DNA of 64,000 nt from Membranipora membranacea (lineage: Eukaryota; Bryozoa; Gymnolaemata; Cheilostomatida; Membraniporidae): contig OU612074.1 of NCBI GenBank assembly GCA_914767715.1, positions 22,184,062 to 22,248,061 on the forward strand, read 5' to 3'. How positions within the stretch are numbered: the stretch's first letter is position 1; every line of letters starts with the position of its first letter. Shown here one piece after another: positions 55,746 through 64,000 of the stretch. The translations under genes were made by a program, and so were the position numbers. The notes beneath the pieces were generated by a model. It was given only the letters and a program-made list of their open reading frames with translations, ran no database searches and was not told where the DNA came from.

Positions 55746-58700
55746 ATGCCGGGAAAGGCTGAAAGAAGACGACGACAGAAAGCACGGGAATCGGAGCTTA
55801 ATGCGCAAGAAATGCAGAGACAGGCTGTTGCAAAGGCTGCGGCCCCAGCGGCGGTTTCCCGCCGCAGAGTATTGCCGCCAGCACCACATGAAACCCAGCT
55901 AATAGAGACAATCAGGCTCCTCAACGACCAGTTACATGATATGAGACTAGAGATGAATGAGTTAAGAGAGCAAAACAGACAGAATGAAGAGAGAGAGGTC
56001 CAACGGTATAGGCAATATATCAAAGCCAGGAATGGCGGCCCAAGTGGTAACCGAGGACCAGTATGTAAACATGTAAGGAGGATCACCCTTCCTTCATCGT
56101 AGACCATGTAGACATTGTCAAGGGCCCCATTATGATAACCAGTGTCCGGAAAGAAACGGGTTGGGAAACTCTCGACCCATTTCTTAAACCCGGTCAATGG
56201 AAATGGGAAAGTTGACGAACCGGAATTCTCAACTAAACAGTACTGACCTTAAGTGAGGGTGAGCAGAGTATGCTTCCCTCAAGCACTAGTGTCTGTACAA
56301 GAAGAGTTTGTACCCCTTGCAGCAGCAGTTACTACCCAACCAATCGACCTACATCAGATCCAGCCTTACGCTGTAAGAAAGTAAAATATGATTCATGCAT
56401 TGTTAACCGAATTCGGAGTTATGCTCCGTGTATACTTATCTCAAGGAGAGAACAACTCCCTGTAGCTTTATCAGAAGTTGATTGTAAGGCCCAATATGGT
56501 GCAATCGAGATTAAGGTACAGCGAGTGGCTGATAATTGTTCAACTGATATCTTATACAGTTGCGAGGTTCACACAGAGTCAGCAGACAAAAACATATATG
56601 AAGTGGATAAGATGGAAGGTCGAACATCTGAGGTTGAAGGTACATAACCTGCAGATGTAGATAACTGCTCAGCTATTGCAGATAGTGGCTCAAACGCTCC
56701 CTGTGCTGGTGTCCACGTTGATGACACACCACCGTGGGATCCTGGTGAAAGGGGTGAAAAGGGCGATGCCAGAGTAACTCTCCAGGGTATCCCTCTAAAA
56801 GGTACGGGAGTTAAAGACAGAAAGTGTATGAGAGGTATAGCCACCTATGTATGAGTGGTAGTAAATGGATATGTTTCATTATTTCAGTTGGATACAGGCT
56901 GTAGTTCAACGGTCATCAGCGAGCACTTTGCCCAGTTTATTGGCCTCATCTCACTAGAAGACAAACAAGACCCAAAGTGATAAACAGGGTTGCTGACGGG
57001 GCCAATATACCGAGCTACGGCTTTAAACTGGTTGAGGTCGAGATTAATGGTATTAAACTACTGGGTAAGATGATGGTCAGCCAAGTGAGTGAGAATGGAT
57101 TTCTAAGGATGGATCTGCTGTCCCAAGCCGGCGCTATCATCAATTTTGATGAAATGTACATACAGCTGTATGAGCAAAAGATACCATTGCTAAACAAAGA
57201 AGGAAAGAGAATAGTCAACAGCCTGATCACTAGAGAATCAGTTTGCTTACCTAAGTATAGCCAGAATATTGTCGGCTTAGATCTGAGGAGAGGTAGCTCT
57301 ATGATTGGTCTGGTTGAGCCCCGTACCTCGGTTTTGGACCATTACCAGGTCATAGGAGGGCAAAACCTGGGAAACGCAGCTAATCTCAGAATGAAGGTAA
57401 ACAATCCTTCGCCACATGATGTGATCATACCGTCGGGTACATCTATCGCGTACTATGTTTCTGAATCAGCTCTGCAGTTACCCAGGAAAGAAGAACCAGA
57501 GAGTTGTGTGAACAATACATCAGTAGAGAAGGTCGATGAGAATACGGCCTTACCAGTGCATGTACAATGCCTCTATGGCCAGATCCCAGATGATATTTCT
57601 GCAGAGACTAGGCAACTAGTAAGGGGCTTGTTAATTCGATATGCTTCTGTATTCTCTAAAGATGAAAATGACGTTGGGTATTGTGACTGGATTAAACATG
57701 AAATCAGGTTGCTTCCAGGAACAAAACCTATCCGTCAGCCCCCATACAGGGTGGGACATCATGAAAGTACAGATATACAGAATCATGTCACCAAGTTGTT
57801 AAAAAGCGGGATGCTTGAAAGGGTTGTCTCCCATGGAGCTCCCCAGTTCTAACAGTGATGAAGAAAAATGGGAAAACCAGGTTTGTGCAAGATTACAGGA
57901 AGTTAAATACATGCACCGAACAGGAATCCTATCCGCTACCCAGACAAGATGATGCTTTAGAAGCGCTTAGTGGTTCTAAGTATTTTACTACGGCAGATCT
58001 CACTTCTGGGTATTATCAGATTCCCTCAGTGAAGAAGCGACTAAGATAAGTTCCTTTGTGACAAAAACCGGTACTTACGGCTTTAAAAGGCTGCCTATGG
58101 GGTTATCGTCTAGCAGTCACTGTTTTGAACGCCTCATGGAAACCGTGCTCCGTGGCTTACAATATGAAGAGCTACTTGTCTACATGGATGATGTGATAGT
58201 GTTTTCAGCTACCCAAAGCCAGCATGTGGAGCGTCTCAGCAAGATGTTGAGCAGGCTTCATGACGCTGGTCTGAAAATAAAACCATCAAAGACGTTCGTG
58301 TTCCAGAGGCAAGTTGAATATTTGGGCCACATTGTTAATGAGCAGGGTATACATACAGACCCGAAAAGAGTCAAAGCCATGGCCGATATATCAAGCCCAG
58401 CCGAAGTTATTCAACTGAGGAGTTTGCTGGGGCTTGCAGGATATTATCGCAAATTTATTCCTAACTATGGCGGAGTTACCCAGTCTTTGTGTAGGTTGCT
58501 CAAGAAGAAGATCAAGTATGTATGGGACGAGGAGTGTGAAAAAGCATTTTTATGCTTAAAACAGTTGCTATGCGACCATACCGTATTGGCCTACCCGGAC
58601 TATCAGAAACCATTCATACTGGACACTGATGCCAGTTACATGGCTTGTGGGGCTGTGATAGGCCAGCTGGATGATAATGGAGATGAGCAACCAATAGCTT

Positions 58701-60532
58701 ACTTTAGCTTCGCTTCAAAGGACTCACAAAAAAAGTATGGAGTTACAAAATTGGAGATGTTGGGACTGGTCAGTGGCATCAGACATCTCAAGACGTATTT
58801 GTATGGCGCGAAATTTGTCTGCCGCACAGATCACCACAGCCTTATTTGGCTTAAGAATATGAATCATCCCCAGGGCATATTAGCCAGATGGCTTGAGACA
58901 TTATCGCATTATGATTTCACAGTGCACCACCGTGCTGGGCAGCTACATGCCAATGCCAACACTTTGAGCAGGCTGCCATATAATATTCAAGGTGAAGATA
59001 CACATTTTGCCCAGAGTATAGAAAATCATGGATCAAGCTTTGCCATCAGAAGGAATAGCTGGGGACGACATTGAGCTCACCAGTGTGGCTATCAGCCAAG
59101 ATGAAATAAGGGATGCTCAGAAAGCTGACCCGGATGTGAGTCGAATCCGTGAATGGATAAGTAATGATGTTTATCCGCCAAACAAAGAGCTGAAAAAGCT
59201 AACTCGTTGCATAAGGTTCTACCTTGGCAAAAGAGATTCGCTCGAATTGAAGGACGAGCTACTGGTTGAAAATTCTACAATGGTCAACCGGGTGGTAATT
59301 CCTCACTCAATTCAGGGCAATCGCTAGCTTCCATCATGATGACCACGCCGGCATCGAACGTACCTACAAAAGAATAAATACAGATTACATATGGCATCTT
59401 ATGCACTCACAGATAAGAGATTATATACAGCTATGTCATAGCTGCCAGTTGCATAAAGCCGCCAGGAATCCATCCAGACCCCGCAGCTTAGCTAACGGGG
59501 CAATAATGGATCAGGTCAGCCTGGACATTGTTGGCAGTTTCAGAGCCACAAATAATGATAACACAGTGATCCTAGTGGCCATCGAACACTTCTCAAGGTG
59601 GGCTGAGGCTTACCCCCTTCCGCCTGCCACTGCGGAGAGTTGTGCACAGGCATTATATAATGGTATATTCGCTAAATTTGGGTTTAGCAGAATCATCCAT
59701 ATGGACAGGGCTGCCTAATTTATGTCAGAATTAGTGGCTGAGCTGGCGCGGGAACAGTAAAAATACGTTCTCATGCAGGTACCACCCTGAGGGTTACAGC
59801 ATGGTGGAACGGATGAATGGGACACTAATAAATAGCCTGCGTACCTCTTTTGGGGCCGATGCCAACCGAGAGTGGGATGAAGTGCTGGAGACAGTGATGG
59901 TAGCCTACCGGGCAATGCCTCATCCAGCTACAGGCTTCACACCAAACAGAATAATGCTCGGTAGGGAAACCAGGCTATGCCAGGTAATGTGCCCAGAATC
60001 TGATCCGAAGCCTGTAACAGAATATATAAAAGCACTGGATAATACTCTCTATGAGGTATACAACAGATAGAGGAATTTATTGGCTGAAGAGTGCCATTTT
60101 GATGGGACTATCCATGCACCCTTCAGCGAGGGTGACAGGGTGCTCATTAAAAAGAAGAAATCCGAGCTGAACTAGCCGGGCAAACTAGAGATTCGGTACT
60201 ATGGGCCATTTACCATCAAGAAACGGATGGACTTTGACTCATACGTGTTAAGTGAGGGTGATAGACATGTGATTGAACATCATTCTCGCCTCAAATTGTA
60301 CCATGAAGACGGCGACTCATCGGCCGATGGTATGGAGTTACCGCTACCGGGTGGAGAGCTACCCGCTAGCCCCGATGACAATAGCCAGGATAGCGCAGGC
60401 CCTAATATGGAACATAATGGGGCTGAAACCAGTTTGGTCGATGAGAATAGTGACGAGTTTGTCACAATGGTCCGCCCGAATAAGAACCGACCAATCAGGT
60501 TTGACGACTTCCTGATGGGCTCGCCCGAGTAA
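55746..60532 (+). pseudogene. Decayed Ty3/gypsy retrotransposon (gag-pol)
   Basis: Gag starts MPGKAERRRRQK with a coiled-coil stretch and then, in another frame, a zinc knuckle (CRHCQGPHYDNQC). The protease has LDTGCSSTVIS near 56886. The reverse transcriptase has LPMGLSSSSHCFERLM and YMDD (58177-58200). The RNase H has LDTDAS. The integrase has HHDDHAGIERTY, CHSCQLHK, LDIVG, HMDRAA and MVERMN, and a C-terminal YYGPFTI module. Stops or frame breaks occur near 56.1, 56.86, 56.97, 57.85, 58.05, 59.32, 59.72, 59.76, 60.07 and 60.17 kb, so it cannot encode a full polyprotein. LTRs were not recognised. Confidence 0.9.
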
Positions 60533-60660
60533 AGACAATATGCTGCATACAGGTGGGGGCAACGCCATGGTTTGGTAGCCCCGCCTCCATTAAAGATTAT
60601 ATAATCACACGCGCCGCGGCTTAGCGGTCAACTACGCGATACCAAAATAATCTAGGAAAA

Positions 60661-61110
60661 ATGGGTAAACATTTTTAGTGTAAAAATTGTGACTATGAAT
60701 GCCGTGTATTGTCAGACATGGTAACACACTATGCGGAATGTCAGGAAGAGATGGACCAGGAATCTGGGCCGGAGGTTGACATCGATGGGGCTTCCAACGC
60801 TGTGAACGTTGACCTAGAGGATGTAAGAGACTCACCTGGAAAAGAAAAAGCCGATCTCTCCAGTAAAGCCGCCGAAAGAGGTATGTAGAGAGTTGTTATG
60901 GTTACACTCCCAAACCCTGAGGTCAAATTGCTGAAAGAGGAAAATCGCATATAATTATATTATCATCTAGTCTAGTCTAGGCAGCTGTTATTTATTGCTC
61001 CCTGTTGCTGTTGACAAAATATATATTGGATTTTTATTGTTACAGACCATGAGACCAGCGATCAAATCGGGCCAGCCACCATCCAGAACAGAGGCCATCT
61101 TGATCCCTAG
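60661..61110 (+). CDS. Small C2HC zinc-finger reading frame, two exons, with an early stop
   Basis: ATG at 60661 reads MGKHF, a TAG, then CKNCDYECRVLSDMVTHYAE and a Cys: a C-x2-C-x12-H-x4-C zinc finger. An acidic stretch follows to a GTATGT donor near 60892. A TTACAG acceptor before 61046 joins to a short tail with a stop near 61110; another frame there reads KGRGGRGKGRAK. It directly follows the gypsy element and may be an accessory reading frame or a host gene remnant. The TAG argues against function. Confidence 0.35.
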
Positions 61111-61213
61111 GGAGGAGGCCCCTCTGCCGCCAAAGGGAAGAGGAGGAAGAGGTAAAGGAAGAGCCAAGCTAACTGGCATCGCAAAAAGGATTGCCAACTC
61201 CTACAAAAATACC

Positions 61214-61371
61214 AAGAAACCTACACCTGCCAAAAATGTGCCCACGCCATACAAGGCCCTTGGATGGCGTGGGCACCATTTTGGTAGGTCTAGGTTTCTT
61301 TGCACTTCTACAGTGGCTGTCCCTGGCGTTACCTGAGGTAACGCCAGGGACAGCCATTGTAGAAGTGCAAA
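61214..61371. repeat. Two adjacent near-perfect hairpins
   Basis: Hairpin 1: arms 61214-61250 and 61264-61300, including GTGCCCACGCCAT and ATGGCGTGGGCAC, loop of 13 bases, few mismatches. Hairpin 2: arms 61299-61334 and 61336-61371, including GTCCCTGGCGTTACCT and AGGTAACGCCAGGGAC, loop of one base, a single mismatch over 36 bp. Confidence 0.95.
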
Positions 61372-61559
61372 GTATCAAACAAGAGTGCAGACACGAGGCT
61401 ATAGACACGACCGTAACAGTGCAAGGCGAGCCAGGCCAGGGGGATGCAGGGCGGTATGCCCAGCTCTCTATTCGCCTCCACGTATTCCACCATTATGATA
61501 GACAAAACACAGATGGAGGGAGACCCTCAATGGCGGATACCACGCACCGATCCAGGACC

Positions 61560-61605
61560 GGACGCGGCTCGAACCCAGGATACTAACTAGCTAGACCACA
61601 GACAG
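61560..61605 (-). mobile_element. tRNA-derived SINE head fragment
   Basis: On the minus strand it reads TGGTCTAGCTAGTTAG (A-box like) and CTGGGTTCGAGCCGCG (B-box like), about 25 bases apart. Too degenerate to be a tRNA. Confidence 0.5.
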
Positions 61606-61739
61606 ATCTTACAGAATTGATTATTCTTTACGCTTAACATGTCCTCTATTTATGGTTTAAATACAAAAAAATACGTATCACAAATAAATACATACATGCA
61701 ACCGTATTATTAATCAAATTTGAAATACAGGTCTAATAT

Positions 61740-64000
61740 ATCATAAACCTGTCTAAAGATTTGTTTGTGTACTTGGGCAGGTCATTGATGTAGAGTAGGA
61801 ACAACAGTGGCCCAAGTACACTCCCCTGTGGAACACCTGAGGACACTTCACTTCTACCGGAGCTCACACCATCGACCACGACTTCCTGGGTACGGTTTGG
61901 GAGAATGATGTAATCCAGCTATGTACCTGAGGACTGATACCATATCTTTGTAGCTTGGCTAGGAGAAGGTGATGAGGTACCCTGTCAAAGGCTTTAGAAA
62001 AGTCTAAGAGTATCACATCACATTGGCCCCTGTCTTCAATAGTGCTGACAAAGCCGGTAATTGTTGAGACTAGTTGAGTCTCACAAGAACGCCTCTATCT
62101 AAAACCGTGTTGTTCACTGCATAATATGCCATACCTCTCGAGATGTCGGTTTATTTGACTTGAGATAATATGTTCCATCACTTCGCAGACTATTGAGGTT
62201 AAGGAAACTGGTCGATAGTTTTCCGCCTTTTCTTTATCTCCTTTCTTAAATATTGGACTCACATTGGCATGGCGCCAGTCATCAGGTACCTGACCCTGAC
62301 TCCTTTCATAGATGAGTTTCAGAGTTGGTGCAATCTCAGATGCTACCGATTGCAAGAGTTTAGGTGTCAGACCAACAGGACCAGGGGCTTTGTTCATTTT
62401 CAGGTTACGGAGTAGTTTCCTTACTCCCTCTATGGTGATGGTGAATTGAGTCATTGGATTTTGCGGCATTTCTTGTACTGGTGTGGTGTTCTTCCTAGCG
62501 AATACTGATGTAAACTGGGCATTTAGCAGGGAAGCTTTCTCTTTGCCATCGGTCACGGCATTCCCAACGCGATCCTTGAGAGTACCTATACCAACATTCT
62601 CTGATAGTCTGCTTTTAATATAGGACCAGAACCTCTTATTAAAGATCTGCGGGTGGTCACCACTTTCGTCGGTCATCAGTTCAATCAGGAACTGATTATA
62701 ATGTTTGCTTGGCTAACAGCCTCGTTTTCTGTTTTACAGCCTTGTAGGTTTCCCAATCTGATGGTTTATTGGTTTGGCGAGCTCTTCGGAAGGTCTTTTT
62801 CTTGGTACGAGAGAGAGCCGCATAATAGATGTAGTGATCCATGGCTGGTGGTGTTTTACCAATGCTGTTTTGCTAGGTACACATCTGTCCTGAACGGCTT
62901 TGATTTCTCTAAGGAAGTAGTTCCAGATGCTATTGATATTAGTATCTTCTGGAAACTTTTCTTATCATCTTGTGCTTTAGTTCTTCTGTTTCTTTTTTGA
63001 GCTCTCTTCCATAATTATATTTTCCTAGGAAGAGGCTTTCGGCGTTGAGCTATAAGACGGTTTTCAGTCATGACTCTATGGACTCTATCACCGAAACCGG
63101 GCTCAATGTGGCATTTAATCATCAATGCTGGTCTGTTGGTGAAAAAGAGGTCAAGGATATTTTGCTCTCTGGTAGGTGAATCAACCATTTGAGACAGTCC
63201 GCAGGTGTGCATCATATCGAGATACCTTTGATTTAGTTCTGTTGGATATTGATGGCCTGTGATTGTCCCGGTCCGCCAGCATATATCGGGGAGTTTGAAA
63301 TCTCCTCCTAACCATACACTAGCCTTCTTTCGTCTCCTCTGTATCTTTTCAATAGTAGTACATAGTGATGTTGGGTAGTTGATATCTCTGTTTGTTGGGC
63401 GGTAAACTGAGCCTACAATTAAAGCTGGTTTACCCTTCTGAGTGTTTACTTTGATGAATACTGCTTCAACGTCTTTGCTAGTCTCCAGCTGTTCACAGGT
63501 GAACTCTGTCTTTATTGCAATCAGGGCCCCACCATGACTACTACCTATTCTGTCAGATCGATAGACATTATAATCTGATGGAAAAATCTCAGAGGAGGAG
63601 ATAGAGCTATTTAACCAAGTTTCACAGCCAGCAATTATATCAGGCTTCTCTGCATCAATGAAGTTCAGTAAATCTGCCTTCTTATTGTTGATACTTTGAA
63701 AATTGGCTATGTGAAAGGTCACCGGTCGTCTGTAGTGTCTCTTCTGTTTATTTTCAGACTGGTCTCTCTTCGGAGAAGAGCAGCATCTTGGGTTCGGTTG
63801 GAAATTCACAAGATCGACTTGCTCACTCTCTGCTGATGTCAAGTTGTTTAGTGAATTGAATCTTGTCTGATGGCAATCCAAGGACAGGTCTAAGAAGGCT
63901 GTTACGTTTGGTAAGGCACAGTTCAGGCAGTGCCATGACGAGTTACCAAGGCTTAGGAAAATATCCTTTCTCACGCCCAGACATCTGCGGTGGTACCAGA
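61740..64000 (-). pseudogene. CR1/L2-type LINE, endonuclease plus reverse transcriptase, truncated and frameshifted
   Basis: Runs off the right edge. From 64000 down: a PHD-like zinc motif (WYHRRCLGV, SSWHCLNCALPN), an endonuclease frame 63974-63015 (NFQSINNKKADLLNFI, CETWLNSSI, SVYRPTNRD, WLGGDFKLPD), a degenerate linker (62.7-63.0 kb) and reverse transcriptase 62676-62095 (LKMNKAPGPVGLTPKLL, NYRPVSLTS, EQHGFR). After a TAG it continues with LLDFSKAFDRVPHHLLL and [20 protein letters not shown], then stops matching near 61740, before the YADD site. The usual GDFN of the endonuclease reads GDFK. It is not functional as read. Confidence 0.9.

Overview
This window is nuclear DNA of a multicellular animal. 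It is AT-rich, has no bacterial-style operons, and carries spliced genes with GT-AG introns of 51 bp to several kb. The protein families are animal ones: a ROCO (LRR-Roc-COR) protein with caspase domains, a C-type lectin, somatomedin B domains, a Shisa-like PPxY membrane protein, a C2 domain and a neutral sphingomyelinase. Between them lie many degenerate retrotransposons, MITE-like foldbacks, tRNA-derived SINE heads and tandem repeats. A sponge or another marine invertebrate fits best, but the sequence alone does not settle the species.

Layout: a 37-bp minisatellite and a GATT microsatellite (0.4-1.7 kb) precede a plus-strand ROCO gene (1927-8868) whose C-terminal half is two consecutive caspase domains, the first with the catalytic His and Cys, the second with both replaced. 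A lone LRR exon follows at 9.4 kb. From 11 to 17.4 kb, on the minus strand, lie a decayed BEL/Pao-like gag and a decayed multi-exon transposon gene that hosts a 670-bp MITE in one intron. A two-exon C-type lectin relic is at 18.2-19.3 kb, a non-LTR reverse transcriptase relic at 20.3-21.0 kb, a 60-bp tandem repeat at 21.4-22.0 kb and a minus-strand signal-peptide plus somatomedin B gene at 24-25.3 kb. The stretch 25.8-32.2 kb is mostly repeats, including two different 16-bp-period arrays and foldback elements.

From 32.9 to 53.5 kb all recognisable genes are on the minus strand: a Shisa-like protein, a C2-domain gene fragment and an SMPD2-type neutral sphingomyelinase. The sphingomyelinase locus is heavily rearranged. 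Exons 4-6 occur twice, and a third remnant of exon 4 lies at 35.5 kb. Between the two main copies is a 6.8-kb satellite of about 130 monomers of 52 bp. Each monomer is a copy of the exon 3/intron 3 junction: 18 bases of exon end, then GTAAGTG and intron sequence. The array therefore holds over a hundred potential splice donors in the sense orientation of the gene.

The right end holds a decayed Ty3/gypsy element (55.7-60.5 kb, plus), a small C2HC-finger reading frame, two adjacent near-perfect hairpins (61.2-61.4 kb) and a minus-strand CR1/L2-type LINE running off the window edge.

Most likely functional: the ROCO-caspase gene (5' exons outside or unrecognised), the Shisa-like gene, the C2 gene fragment and a sphingomyelinase built from exons 1-3 plus one copy of exons 4-6. 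All exon joins are inferred from splice signals, frame continuity and family resemblance; no transcript data were available.
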